Under the pieces are notes generated by a model, which saw only the letters and a list, made by a program, of their open reading frames with translations, was not told the origin of the DNA and did no database searches. From positions 2,813,992 through 2,877,991 of the forward strand of contig NZ_CP009245.1 of assembly GCF_001941445.1 (NCBI RefSeq): a stretch of 64,000 nt of DNA. Reading direction: 5' to 3'. The position numbers were made by a program, and so were the translations under genes. Positions within the stretch are counted from its first letter, which is position 1, and the number at the start of each line of letters is the position of its first letter. The DNA is from Corynebacterium aquilae DSM 44791. Lineage in GTDB: Bacteria > Actinomycetota > Actinomycetes > Mycobacteriales > Mycobacteriaceae. This document shows, piece after piece, positions 26,356 to 40,466 of this stretch.

Positions 26356-26759
26356 GGGGGTCCTTTCTCTACCCGATGCGTTCACCAGGAGATCAACAGC
26401 CAAAGCCACGCGACGCGGCCCGCAGGCGCATGCCGATAGGCCACAGGCTTGGCTGTTTTTGCCTGTCTAACCTCACGCTAGAAAAACTGACATGGAGGTT
26501 CAATGGTTTTTTGAAAAATACCTCCAGGTGGGCTACCCGTTCAGCTCATAGCGGTTGTGCCAGCACCCGCCGCGCTGCCCACAGGGGCCTGCAGCAGCAT
26601 GCCTAGCGCAACGCCCCAAACCCACCACCGCCGTCACTGTTGGCCGCGCAGAAAAGACCACGAGCCCCCACCGCCGCACAGGAATCGACGATGGGGGCTT
26701 GGCGCTAGATCCAGCTGATCTGGCCGGAAGAAAAGCTTGTTCCGGTCTCAGGCGCTGGG
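26356..26759. other. spacer of the duplicated pair with repeated upstream element
   Basis: About 400 bp. The stretch 26470-26545 (CTCACGCTAGAAAAAC..., GGTTTTTTGAAAAA, GGGCTACCCG) matches in order and spacing the stretch 27412-27487 upstream of the sister gene (CTCATGCTAAGAAAG..., GGTTTTTTAAAAAA, GGGCTACCCG). No gene is seen. Confidence 0.5.
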
Positions 26760-27308
26760 TTAGGAGGACAGGGAGGAACCGCCGAAGCTGCCGGCGGGGG
26801 CAAGTCCCTGCGGGGCCTTACCCGGGGTATCAGGCTTGCCGGGCTGCGCGGGCTTGGCGGGCTTTGCGGGCTTTGCCGGCTTTGCCGGCTTGGTCGGCGT
26901 GGTGGGCTTGGTGGGCTTGGTCGGTGCGGAGCCCACGAAAACACCACACTGGCGGGCGCGCACGAACATGGCCTCGAAGACGTCCTCGTTCATCTTGACG
27001 ACCTTGGCGTAGTTTGCCGGCGACAGCTGCTGCTGGGTGTGGGCCACCAGGCTCAGATTGGCGTTGTTCCGCTTAAACTCTGCGCGGACCTGCGCCTCGG
27101 TCACCTTGCCGGCGCCCATATCCTTGCGCACCTCAGCGCAGTCGCGGTTCAGCATTGCGGCCTTCGACGCAGCGGTGACATTGCGCATCTGCTCGACCAG
27201 CATCTGCTGCTGGGCTTCGGGAAGCTGCGCTTGGGCGACCGAGTTCGCGGAGAACATCGTGGCGCCAGCCAGCACGAAGGCTGCGGCGACGGTGGAGATT
27301 TTCTTCAT
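26760..27308 (-). CDS. secreted protein B of a duplicated pair
   Basis: From ATG 27308 (AAAGGTGTGTC upstream) the product is 182 residues. It has a signal peptide (MKKISTVAAAFVLAGATMFS, cleavage near VAQAQ), a helical domain with NRDCAEVRKDMG and VFVRARQCGVFVG-type Cys, a run of TKP/AKP repeats (about 130-160), and the tail GLAPAGSFGGSSLSS. It aligns with protein A over the DC-x-x-VR, Y-x-x-VV-x-MN-x-x-VFEA and C-terminal LSS blocks. The linker differs (Lys-Pro instead of Ala-Pro), so the pair is an old duplication with a fast-changing linker. Function unknown. Confidence 0.8.
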   Translation of the reverse strand: MKKISTVAAAFVLAGATMFSANSVAQAQLPEAQQQMLVEQMRNVTAASKAAMLNRDCAEVRKDMGAGKVTEAQVRAEFKRNNANLSLVAHTQQQLSPANYAKVVKMNEDVFEAMFVRARQCGVFVGSAPTKPTKPTTPTKPAKPAKPAKPAKPAQPGKPDTPGKAPQGLAPAGSFGGSSLSS

Positions 27309-27814
27309 GACACACCTTTCGTGTTTTCGAGCCGCCAGCCGGAAGAGAAAGCGCCTTGCGGCGGTGCGCCCCACCCCTAAAAAATGTGATGAGCGACATG
27401 TTGTGCTGGCGTAGGCTCATGCTAAGAAAGCCCCACAGGCATTTTCAAAGGTTTTTTAAAAAAGCTTTTCACCTGGGCTACCCGGGTGGGTGAACCTTTC
27501 TTCCAGTTCATTGCGCACCCCAAGGTGTTAGTTTCCGCTGTTAACACCCCTTGAGGATTTAGCCCACTGGGGTGAACTCGCCTCCCCGCACCCTTACAGC
27601 CACAGCGGGGTAGCACTGGGAGCTCACCCCGGGGGGAAGAAAACAGTCCTAGGGCGAAAAGATCCCCCGCCCCAGCGATGGCGGGTTATGCATGGCGGAC
27701 GGTGGAAAGCCCGGCGCGCCCCGGCAGCCGGGTGCAGTGCGCGCATGACTAAAGCCACCGCCAAAGGCGGTGGCTGTGTGTCTTATCTGCGCTGTGTGTG
27801 CGCGACTAGTGGGT
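27309..27814. other. upstream region of secreted protein B
   Basis: About 500 bp between leftward genes, carrying the second copy of the repeated upstream element at about 27412-27487. No further gene is seen. Confidence 0.4.
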
Positions 27815-28705
27815 TTAGCTGTTGGGTCGCACCACGACCAGCGGGCAGGGGGCGGATTGCAGCAGGGCGCGGGAGGTGGAGCCCAGCAGCATGCCGCGGA
27901 AGCCGCCGCGGCCGTGGGAGCCGACGACGAGCAGCTGGGCGCCTTGGGCGGCGTCGGCCAGCGCCCTGACGGGGCGGTCGCGGGTGATGACTTTTTCTAC
28001 CTCTACGCCGGGGTATTCGGATTGGTAGCCGGCGAGGCGTTCGGCGAGGAGTTTGTGTTGTTCTTCTTCCACCACGTCCCATTCTTCCTGGGCGGCCGAT
28101 AGGCCGGCCAGGGATGCCTGGACTTGCATGTCCATCCAGGTGTGGACGGCGCGCAGCGGCACGTTGCGGGCTTGGGCTTCGGCGAAAGCGAACTCGACGG
28201 CTTTGTCGGACACCTCGGAGCCGTCCACACCGACGACGATGGGGGCGGTGGTGCTATCGGCGGTGGCGGTGTCTTCACGGACCACCACGACGGGGCAGGA
28301 GGCGTGGGAGACCACGGCCGCGGACACGGAGCCCATCACCATGCCGGACAGGCCGCCCAGGCCGCGGGAGCCCATGGCGATCATGGCTGCGTCTTTGGAT
28401 AGCTCCAGCAGCATGTCGATGGGGGATCCTTCGGCGACGGTGTGGCCGATTTTGATGTCGGTGGCGATGCTGCGGGCGTGTGCCTCAGCGGCGTTGATGG
28501 TTTCCATCGTTTCGGCGAGCAGCTCGTCGAAGAGTTCCTGGGGCGGCACCATGCCTTCCGCGTAGAGGAATTGCGGCATGGTGTAGGAGGCGGCGAGCCG
28601 CAGGTCGAGGCCGCGGGCCTCGGCGGTGCGGGCCGCCCATTCCACGGCCGCGGTGGAAGCTTTGGATCCGTCGACGGCGACGACGACACTATTTTCACGG
28701 GCCAT
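27815..28705 (-). CDS. tandem-domain universal stress protein
   Basis: From ATG 28705 (GGAG upstream) the product is 296 residues with two UspA domains. Domain 1 is SVVVAVDGSKASTAAVEWAA to AMGSRGLGGLSGMVMGSVS. Domain 2 is IVVGVDGSEVSDKAVEFAF to VVGSHGRGGFRGMLLGSTS. Both show the ATP-binding G-x-x-G-x-G-G pattern followed by GS, so nucleotide binding is likely. Its place after mcbR recalls the uspA gene near mcbR in C. glutamicum. Role: general stress or dormancy signalling, details unknown. Confidence 0.92.
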   Translation of the reverse strand: MARENSVVVAVDGSKASTAAVEWAARTAEARGLDLRLAASYTMPQFLYAEGMVPPQELFDELLAETMETINAAEAHARSIATDIKIGHTVAEGSPIDMLLELSKDAAMIAMGSRGLGGLSGMVMGSVSAAVVSHASCPVVVVREDTATADSTTAPIVVGVDGSEVSDKAVEFAFAEAQARNVPLRAVHTWMDMQVQASLAGLSAAQEEWDVVEEEQHKLLAERLAGYQSEYPGVEVEKVITRDRPVRALADAAQGAQLLVVGSHGRGGFRGMLLGSTSRALLQSAPCPLVVVRPNS

Positions 28706-28800
28706 GGGATCTTCTCCTAAAAAACACGGTGGTTTGTGTGGTTGCACCACCATTGTCCCCCAAACTTCACGCCCGGTGGGGGCGATTCGTTGGATTCCTT

Positions 28801-28828
28801 TCGGTGTGATGCGAAACCATCACACCGA
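28801..28828 (-). terminator. hairpin after the 50-residue peptide gene
   Basis: TCGGTGTGATG (28801-28811) pairs perfectly with CATCACACCGA (28818-28828). No T-run follows on the minus strand, so a terminator role is likely but not certain. Confidence 0.55.
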
Positions 28829-28840
28829 AGAGGCGGTGGG

Positions 28841-28993
28841 TTATTCGGTGGGCAGGTCAGTGGGCAGGTGGGCTGCCGGGGCGTTGGCCGGGTAGGAAAT
28901 GGAGTACATTACCTTCAGCACCTGGCCGACGATCTGGCCAAAGGTGGTGGAGAAAAATTCGGTCAGAGAGTTAGCGATAGCGTTGAGATCCAT
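28841..28993 (-). CDS. 50-residue hypothetical peptide
   Basis: The peptide starts MDLNAIANSLTEFFSTTFGQ, continues with IVGQVLKVMYS and ends with a Pro/Thr-rich tail (AAHLPTDLPTE). The N-terminal 30 residues look amphipathic and lack a signal peptide, as do the short alpha-helical corynebacterial porins (PorA/PorH), though I see no sequence match strong enough to name it. Its ATG overlaps that of the divergent pseudouridine synthase within CCATGG. TACTAT about 16 nt upstream could be a -10. Confidence 0.55.
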   Translation of the reverse strand: MDLNAIANSLTEFFSTTFGQIVGQVLKVMYSISYPANAPAAHLPTDLPTE

Positions 28994-30008
28994 GGAGCAG
29001 AGGATAGTACATCGCGCGCGCAAGCGTGGAGGAATGCTTCCCATTAAAAATGGGCTCAACCCATCCCGCGTTCGGGTGCCCGAACAATGGGCTGGACAGA
29101 CGGTGGAAGCACTGTTGCGGCACTTGATTGATACGCAACGCTACCGCGCCCCAGAAGATGATGAGGCGGCGCTGCAGCGCCGCTTTGATAGCGGGGAGGT
29201 TGTTGATGGGCACGGGGTGGTGCTCGCGCCGACGGATGTGCTCCGCGTGGATCAGGATGTGTGGTTTCACCGCATGCCCGCCCCGGAAGATCCCGTCCCC
29301 TTCGAGGTGAAGATCCTGTACCAGGATGAGGACATCGTGGTGGTGGATAAGCCGCACTTTTTGGCGACGTTTCCGCGGGCCAGCCACATCACGGAGACGG
29401 TGCTGGTGCGTTTGCGCCGCCAGCTCGGCAACGATGAGCTTTCCCCCGCCCACCGGCTGGACCGGATGACGGCGGGCGTGCTGCTACTTACCGCCCGCCG
29501 CGAGGTGCGCGGCGCCTACCAGGAGTTGTTTGCCCGCAGGCAGGCCAGCAAGACCTATGAGGCCATCGGGGCGTATCTGCCCGACCTGCAGGAGGGCATG
29601 GTGTGGCGGCACCGGATGGATAAGACTCATGGGGATGTGCGCGCCCGCGTGGTTGAGGGCGAGCCGAATGCGATCACCCGGCTGGGCAGCATCACTCCCC
29701 TGGATGCCGCTGAGCAAGCCCACCTAGAGGCCGCCCACGGGCCTCAGCCGCCGTTGGCTAGGTATGTGCTGCACCCGGCGACGGGCCGCACCCACCAGCT
29801 GCGGGTCCACATGTGGTTGGCGGGCGCCCCCATCCTGGGCGATCCGGTTTACCCGGTCTTTGACCGGCAGGCCCACAACGACTTCGGCAAACCGCTGCAT
29901 TTGGTGGCCCGCACCCTGGAGTTTTGTGACCCGTTGAGCGGGCAGAACCGTCGGTTTGTCTCCCAGCACACCTGCACTGATTGCGTGGTTCCGGATAACG
30001 CCTGCTAG
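28992..30008 (+). CDS. RluA-family RNA pseudouridine synthase
   Basis: The product isomerises uridine to pseudouridine in rRNA or tRNA. The catalytic motif is AHRLDRMTAGVLLLT (HRLD with the catalytic Asp). It also has VVDKPHFLATFPRA, ASKTYEAIGAY, and the C-terminal motif HPATGRTHQLRVHMWLAGAPILGDPVY, all typical of RluA-type enzymes. ATG 28992 (338 aa) is in frame but lacks a Shine-Dalgarno. ATG 29034 (324 aa) has GGAGGA directly adjacent, which is too close. The true start is therefore open. The substrate position cannot be told. Confidence 0.87.
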   Translation: MEQRIVHRARKRGGMLPIKNGLNPSRVRVPEQWAGQTVEALLRHLIDTQRYRAPEDDEAALQRRFDSGEVVDGHGVVLAPTDVLRVDQDVWFHRMPAPEDPVPFEVKILYQDEDIVVVDKPHFLATFPRASHITETVLVRLRRQLGNDELSPAHRLDRMTAGVLLLTARREVRGAYQELFARRQASKTYEAIGAYLPDLQEGMVWRHRMDKTHGDVRARVVEGEPNAITRLGSITPLDAAEQAHLEAAHGPQPPLARYVLHPATGRTHQLRVHMWLAGAPILGDPVYPVFDRQAHNDFGKPLHLVARTLEFCDPLSGQNRRFVSQHTCTDCVVPDNAC

Positions 30009-30321
30009 CTTCGGCCGCCAGGGCCCGGGGGGTGGGCCCCAGGCGCGCCTCGGACAGTGGGGCGCGTGGGGTGCTGCGGGGAAGTGTGGGGGTGAGTGGC
30101 GCGGGGTGCCAAGGGGGTGGGGGTGTGTGGTCGACTGTGTTGTGTCGATGGCGGGGGATAACGTGGAGGTGATGGAACGTTGCCCACTATCGGGCCGTTA
30201 TCACCCATAGGGCGTCTCTACTTTCGCGACCATCGGGTGGGCGGTGTCGCCCACCGTCGCCGGGTAGGTGTTGATGCACCGTGTGACGCATTTTTGTCTG
30301 TTTACGCTTTTTGGAGGATTT
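30009..30321. promoter_or_regulatory. promoter region of the ABC exporter with an inverted repeat
   Basis: About 310 bp. GGTGGGC (30236-30242) and GCCCACC (30249-30255) form a 7+7 bp inverted repeat with a 6-nt spacer about 70 bp before the ATPase start. It could be an operator or leader hairpin. The rest is G-rich without a gene. Confidence 0.35.
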
Positions 30322-31092
30322 ATGACCGACACGCCAACTGCTGTGGCACAGGACGCTGTGCCCGGCCCCGTTGCGGCCCGCGCTATCGGATTGGTGAAGG
30401 CCTACGGGCAGGGTGATACGCAGGTGCTGGCGCTGGACCACGTGTCGATCGATTTCCGCCGCGGCGAATTCACCGCGATCATGGGCCCGAGTGGTTCGGG
30501 CAAGTCGACGCTGATGCACACGATGGCGGGTTTGGATACCGCCACCGCGGGGCAGACGTTTATTGGGGACACGGACTTGTCGAAGTTGAACGATAAGCAG
30601 ATGACCACCCTGCGGCGCGACCGTTTGGGGTTTGTGTTCCAGTCTTTCAACCTGGTGCCGACGCTGACGGCGCGGGAAAATATCACTTTGCCGGTCGATA
30701 TTGCGGGGGGCACCGTCGATCAGCAGTGGTTTGATGAGGTCGCCCGCCGCTTGGGGCTTACCCAGCGTTTGTCGCACCGCCCCAGTGAGCTTTCTGGTGG
30801 CCAGCAGCAGCGTGTGGCGGTGGCGCGGGCGTTGATTTCGCGCCCGGAGATCATTTTCGGCGATGAGCCCACCGGCAATTTGGACTCGAATTCTTCGGCC
30901 GAGGTGCTCAACATTTTGCGCACTTCCGTTGATGAGTTGGGCCAGACGGTGGTGATCGTGACTCATGATGCCAAGGCGGCAAGTTTCGCGGATCGGGTGG
31001 TGTTTTTGGCGGACGGCCGGTTGGTCGACGAGTTGTATCACCCCAAGGCTGAGGACATTTTGAACCTGATGGCCCGGATTGAGGACCTGTAG
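30322..31092 (+). CDS. ABC transporter ATP-binding protein (MacB/LolD type)
   Basis: From ATG 30322 (GGAGGA 6 nt upstream) the product is 256 residues. Walker A is MGPSGSGKSTLMH, the Q-loop FQSFNLVPTLTARENI, the signature LSGGQQQRVAVARAL, Walker B IIFGDEPTGNLDS and the H-loop VTHDAKAA. The subfamily with FNLVPTLTAxEN and NLDS pairs with FtsX-like permeases in export or mechanotransmission. The permease gene starts 6 bp downstream, so the two form an operon. Confidence 0.95.
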   Translation: MTDTPTAVAQDAVPGPVAARAIGLVKAYGQGDTQVLALDHVSIDFRRGEFTAIMGPSGSGKSTLMHTMAGLDTATAGQTFIGDTDLSKLNDKQMTTLRRDRLGFVFQSFNLVPTLTARENITLPVDIAGGTVDQQWFDEVARRLGLTQRLSHRPSELSGGQQQRVAVARALISRPEIIFGDEPTGNLDSNSSAEVLNILRTSVDELGQTVVIVTHDAKAASFADRVVFLADGRLVDELYHPKAEDILNLMARIEDL

Positions 31093-31098
31093 GAAACG

Positions 31099-33753
31099 AT
31101 GGCGAAAAATGCAATGCGCACGATTAGTGTGCGCACGATTGTGGCGCACAAGGTGCGCCTGTTGTTGACGATTTTGTCGGTGGTGCTGGGGACGGCCTTC
31201 ATTGCGGGTTCCGCAATGTTCACCAATAGCTTGTCCAATAGTTTTGAGGGCATCGTTGCCACCCAGTTCGACAAGGTGGATGTGGCTGTGATGGGCCAGG
31301 TGCCCATCACGGAGGTCCAGCGCCTGCGACAGGACGCCGATGTTGATTCGGTGGAGGTCAGCGCGCAGGGCGCGAATGTGATTGTGGCCGGCCCGGATAA
31401 GAAGGTGATTTCTTCCGGCGGTGCGCCCAGCATGGCCTTGGCGATGGCCCCCGGCCAACAGGAATTGTCCACCCAGGGCAAGGTGGTCTCGGGCCATTTG
31501 CCAACCGCCGATGGTGAGGTGGCTATTAACAGTGAGGCCGCTAAAAAAGGTGGGTTGCAGGTCGGTGATGAGCTGACGATTGTCACCCCCACGGAGCGCA
31601 TCACCCGCACCTTGAGTGGCACTTTCCAGGCCGCCACCAGTACGGGCGGCTGGATTGGGGTGGCGTTCCCGGAGGACGATTACCTGAAGTTGTTCACCGA
31701 TGGCTCGAATGTGTCTACCGCCCAGGTCAGTTTGATAGATCACGGCGAGGAGCACGTCAATGAGGTGCGTGATCGGCTGCGCCAGCAGTACCCGGGGATG
31801 AATATTGAGTCCGGGAAGGTGTTGGCCGAGGAGTTCTCCAAGACGATTAAGCAGCTGTTGAGCTTTATTAATTATTTCTTGTGGGCGTTTGCCGGTATTG
31901 CGCTGCTGGTGGGCACGTTCATCATTTCCAATACCTTCTCGATGATCGTGGCGCAGCGCAACCGGGAGTTTGCGCTGCTGCGGGCGATTGGTACCTCCAG
32001 CAAGCAGATCACCCGCTCTGTGGTGTTTGAGTCCGTGGTGGTCGGTGTGATTGGTTCCGCTATCGGCATCGTTGCCGGTATGGGCTTGGTGAAGTTGTTG
32101 ACTGGGGCAATGAAGTTGGGCGGGATTGGCCTGCCCGATGAGGGCTTGGCGTTGAACACGACCAGTGTGGTGGCCCCGTTGCTCATCGGCACGGCGGTGA
32201 CGGTGTGGTCTGCGTGGGCGCCGGCGAAGCGGGCGGGCGCGATCCGCCCGGTGCAGGCGATGCGCCAGTCCCAGTCTTCCGGCTGGGAGGGTTTGGCTGG
32301 GCGCACGATTGCCGGCACGGTGATGCTGTTTGCCGGCGCGATGGCGTGTGTGTTGGCCGGCTCGATGGATGGTGGTGTGAAGCCGCGCGCTATTGGGGTG
32401 GGCGTGGGCGCGGTGCTGCTGGTGTTGGGCCTGTGGTTGGCCGGCCCTGCTTTGTCCATCCCGGTGGTGGGTTTCTTGGGCCGGGTTGCGGGTGCGCCGT
32501 TTAGGGCGGTGGGTCGCCTGGCGGCCACGAACTCGGACCGCAACCCGCGCCGCACCGCGGCGACTGCGTTCGCGTTGACGTTGGGTCTGATGATGGTCTC
32601 CAGCATCGGTATGTTGGGGGCGACGATGCGCGCCAGCCTCTCTGAGATGCTCGATAGCTCCATGAGAAGCGACTATGTGTTGACTGGCCGCCAGGAGATG
32701 GGCATTTCGATTCCCGCGGGCGTGGCCCAGCGGGTTGAGGAACTGCCCGATGTCACAGAGACCGCCTCCTTAGGCCTGGCCCCCATCACCGTTAATGGTT
32801 CCACCATGGTGGAGTCTTTCGGCCCGAAAATGTCGACCGTTTATGAGGGCAATATTTCCCAGCTGGTCGATATTGATTTCACCAGCGGCGGCCTGCCGAG
32901 CACCACCGATGATGCCGGCAGCACAGCAGACAGCGGCCAAGCCGATGCTGCCGAGGGTGAGCAAGACGCTCAGCCTGGTGCAGCAGACAGCCCCATCCCC
33001 GCGGCTGATGCCGCTGATGGGGGCGCGCCTGCGGTGGTCATGTCTTCGGGTTTGGCCAACCGTTTGGGTGTGAAGGTCGGCGAGGAAGTCACCCTAGCTA
33101 ACGGTAATCGCACCGCGAAAGCCCCTGTGACCGGTATTTATCAGGACAACCCGGTGTTGGGTTGGGGCATGCTCAACCGGGCGGCGGCCACCATGGTCGC
33201 CAACCCCGGGGAGATCACCACAGCCACCATTTTGGTCAATGGTGGCCGCAATAAGCAGGCCTTGCGCGAGGAGCTGGAAAACGCCGTCGCGGAAGACCTG
33301 GTGGTCAGCGTGAAAAACAAGGAGGAAGCCAAGGGGGAGCAGACCGCCAGCATTAATCAGATGCTCGGCATCCTCTATGGCCTGTTGGGACTGGCGGTCG
33401 TTGTGGCGATCTTGGGCATCATCAACACCTTGGCTCTCAGCGTCGTTGAGCGCCGCCAGGAGATCGGTATGTTGCGCGCAGTTGGTATGCAGCGCCGCCA
33501 GATCCGCACCATGATCTACATCGAGTCCGCGGTGATCGCGGTCTTCGGCGCGTTGACCGGTGCGGCCGTTGGTTTGGGTGTGGGTTACGCCTTCGTGTCC
33601 ACCTTGGCGCAAAGCGGCCTGAATCAGATTGTTATTCCGTGGTCTCAGGTGGCTGGCATGCTGGTGGCTTCTGCATTCATTGGGGTGTTGGCTGCGGTGT
33701 TCCCCGCCGGGCGTGCCGCCCGCACCCGCCCCCTGGAGGCGATCACCGAGTAG
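31099..33753 (+). CDS. FtsX/MacB-type ABC permease
   Basis: The 884-residue product has an N-terminal membrane helix (VRLLLTILSVVLGTAFIAGSA), a first extracytoplasmic domain, and FtsX domain 1 (FAGIALLVGTFIISNTF, VIGSAIGIVAGMGLVKLL). Extra helices, a second periplasmic-type domain with a low-complexity acidic insert (about 600-650, GSTADSGQADAAEGEQD) and FtsX domain 2 (IINTLALSVVERRQEIGMLRAVGM; the cytoplasmic loop typical of the family) follow. It probably exports lipids, peptides or drugs together with the ATPase at 30322. The substrate is unknown. A long intrinsic terminator follows. Confidence 0.93.
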   Translation: MAKNAMRTISVRTIVAHKVRLLLTILSVVLGTAFIAGSAMFTNSLSNSFEGIVATQFDKVDVAVMGQVPITEVQRLRQDADVDSVEVSAQGANVIVAGPDKKVISSGGAPSMALAMAPGQQELSTQGKVVSGHLPTADGEVAINSEAAKKGGLQVGDELTIVTPTERITRTLSGTFQAATSTGGWIGVAFPEDDYLKLFTDGSNVSTAQVSLIDHGEEHVNEVRDRLRQQYPGMNIESGKVLAEEFSKTIKQLLSFINYFLWAFAGIALLVGTFIISNTFSMIVAQRNREFALLRAIGTSSKQITRSVVFESVVVGVIGSAIGIVAGMGLVKLLTGAMKLGGIGLPDEGLALNTTSVVAPLLIGTAVTVWSAWAPAKRAGAIRPVQAMRQSQSSGWEGLAGRTIAGTVMLFAGAMACVLAGSMDGGVKPRAIGVGVGAVLLVLGLWLAGPALSIPVVGFLGRVAGAPFRAVGRLAATNSDRNPRRTAATAFALTLGLMMVSSIGMLGATMRASLSEMLDSSMRSDYVLTGRQEMGISIPAGVAQRVEELPDVTETASLGLAPITVNGSTMVESFGPKMSTVYEGNISQLVDIDFTSGGLPSTTDDAGSTADSGQADAAEGEQDAQPGAADSPIPAADAADGGAPAVVMSSGLANRLGVKVGEEVTLANGNRTAKAPVTGIYQDNPVLGWGMLNRAAATMVANPGEITTATILVNGGRNKQALREELENAVAEDLVVSVKNKEEAKGEQTASINQMLGILYGLLGLAVVVAILGIINTLALSVVERRQEIGMLRAVGMQRRQIRTMIYIESAVIAVFGALTGAAVGLGVGYAFVSTLAQSGLNQIVIPWSQVAGMLVASAFIGVLAAVFPAGRAARTRPLEAITE

Positions 33754-33780
33754 CCCAGGGGCGCCGCAGGCAGGCAACCG

Positions 33781-33830
33781 CACCGGCCCTTAACCCACAC
33801 ACCACTGTGGGTTAAGGGCCGGTGCTTTTT
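33781..33830 (+). terminator. ABC operon terminator
   Basis: Perfect 19-bp arms (33781-33799 and 33806-33824) followed by CTTTTT. Confidence 0.93.
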
Positions 33831-34234
33831 AGATCGTCTTCTATGGCCCCACCCCGAACCGCCAAGAAGCTGGACCCCCGCGTGCCCCAAGACTTTAAAG
33901 TCTCATAATTTTCCCTTTAGCCCCACCTGCCAGCACGCGCCAAGGAGCAAGGCTTGTGCGTCCCACACCTGGCCCGGATATGAAAGCAAGCTCCGCCCCA
34001 CCCCGGGAGCAAGCAACTGTAGCCCCACCCCGCTGTGCATCGGGACCCCCAAAAGCTATCTATAGCCAGTCGCGAATAGCAGGAAACCAGGCAGCTGGCA
34101 ATAGACTGAAAACCAATAGGCTCCTTGGCGGTGTGCTGAGCAGCCGCACAGCCCATCACACCCTTGGGCTGCGGCACAGACCCGCATGAGGCGCACAGGA
34201 ATTCAACGTAGTGATAAGGGCGGCACGAATCGTC
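33831..34234. other. non-coding region, C/A-rich
   Basis: About 400 bp between the ABC operon terminator and the small membrane gene. No gene or strong structure is seen. Confidence 0.35.
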
Positions 34235-34510
34235 ATGAAGATCGACTTCTCCAAGGAAGACGAACAGCTTTCCAACCCGCGGACCGGATGGTTTTTCACT
34301 ATCCTTACAGTGGCGTTTACCATCGCCCAGTTCATTCCTGCGTTAAACACTACCCATGAAGGGTTCACCGGGATGAGCACCTGGGGGTTGGTCGCATTGA
34401 TGTGCGCGTTGATTTCGGTGATCGTGGCGGTGCGGGTGCGCAACATTCCCATGGGAGTTATCGCATTGGCAGCATCGGTGGTCGCCAGCCTGGGAGCATT
34501 TCTCAGCTAG
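34235..34510 (+). CDS. small two-to-three-helix membrane protein
   Basis: From ATG 34235 (MKIDFSKEDEQLSNPRTGWFF) the product is 91 residues with hydrophobic segments at WFFTILTVAFTIAQFI, WGLVALMCALISVIVAV and MGVIALAASVVASLGAF. An alternative GTG at 34211 adds eight residues. AAGGG lies between the two and fits neither start well. The family is unknown to me. The acidic N-terminus would face the cytosol. Confidence 0.7.
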   Translation: MKIDFSKEDEQLSNPRTGWFFTILTVAFTIAQFIPALNTTHEGFTGMSTWGLVALMCALISVIVAVRVRNIPMGVIALAASVVASLGAFLS

Positions 34511-34542
34511 GCACGCTGCCCGCCCAAGATCTAAGTATTCAT

Positions 34543-34591
34543 CCCCGTCACGCCCTGCCACACGGCGCGTGCACGGGGAAGCTTTTTATCC
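34543..34591 (+). terminator. terminator of the small membrane gene
   Basis: A CCCCGT-CACGC type left arm pairs with GCGTG-CACGGGG with one bulge, then AAGCTTTTTATC. Confidence 0.65.
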
Positions 34592-34722
34592 CCCACAGCT
34601 AGCTGCCCGAGGCACTAGGACCCAATGGCTTCGCAAGACTCGGCAGCAGTGAAACAACACAATTTCCCAGCGAACTCCTTTGGCAAACGGTAATTAAAGC
34701 AAAAGGGCAGAGATCAAAAAGG

Positions 34723-34812
34723 GGGAGGCGCGGCATTTTTTCTGTCAAGCACCCAGTCCTCATGATGAGGATAGAGAGCTTACATCCGTTGTTACAGCCG
34801 GCCGCGCCTCCC
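34723..34812 (-). terminator. large hairpin with T-run on the rrn strand
   Basis: GGGAGGCGCGGC (34723-34734) and GCCGCGCCTCCC (34801-34812) form a perfect 12-bp stem. The loop contains a second palindrome, TCCTCAT-G-ATGAGGA (34757-34771). On the minus strand the stem is followed by CCTTTTTGATC, so it probably ends the rRNA transcript about 330 nt after 5S. The region 34592-35146 shows no gene. Confidence 0.6.
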
Positions 34813-35074
34813 TGGGCCTATCCTAACGCTTCGGACGAACGTGTGAGGCGAAACCGACGCAAGCTTGCACCGCCTGCCAGCTACTACTGCCCCACGCCCA
34901 AGCCAGTACACAGCCTGGCAGCACCCGAGATAGGCAATAAACGACGAACCGAAACCCCCACAGCTAAGACGCCCCGCCGTTGCTTGGTTGCACCGGGCAA
35001 CCGATAGTCCCCGATAACCCCCTGGCAGCTGCAACGATCCTTGGAGCCTTCCCCCGATCCCCTTTGGGTATGGG

Positions 35075-35126
35075 TGAAGCCCCCCACGCTATCACCACTG
35101 TTGGGTGACAAGCCTGGGGGGCTTCA
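35075..35126 (-). terminator. first hairpin after 5S rRNA
   Basis: TGAAGCCCCCCA (35075-35086) pairs with TGGGGGGCTTCA (35115-35126). It lies about 20 nt after the 5S 3' end and has no T-run. Confidence 0.6.
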
Positions 35127-35146
35127 TCATCATTATTCAAGTTTAG

Positions 35147-35264
35147 GTCGGCAGTGTCCTACTCTCCCACACACTCCCGTGTGCAGTACCATCGGCGCAG
35201 GTGAGCTTAGCTTCCGGGTTCGGAATGGGACCGGGCGTTCCCCCACCGCTAAAACCACCGACAC
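35147..35264 (-). rRNA. rrf: 5S ribosomal RNA
   Basis: On the minus strand the sequence begins GTGTCGGTGGTTTTAGCGGT, contains CCCATTCCGAACCCGGAAGC (loop A/C region) and ends GAGAGTAGGACACTGCCGAC. The ends are set by the expected terminal helix and are accurate to a few bases. Confidence 0.95.
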
Positions 35265-35403
35265 AATCAACACTGTGTGACACGTGTGCTGTTTCTAACA
35301 CTGCATAGTGGACGCGAACCTATATGTTCTCTTTGTTGTTACGCTTTTTAAGCTGATTATCAAGCAGTTCTAGACAACCACCACACACCCAACAATCAGG
35401 GTG

Positions 35404-40466
<5,063 letters not shown>

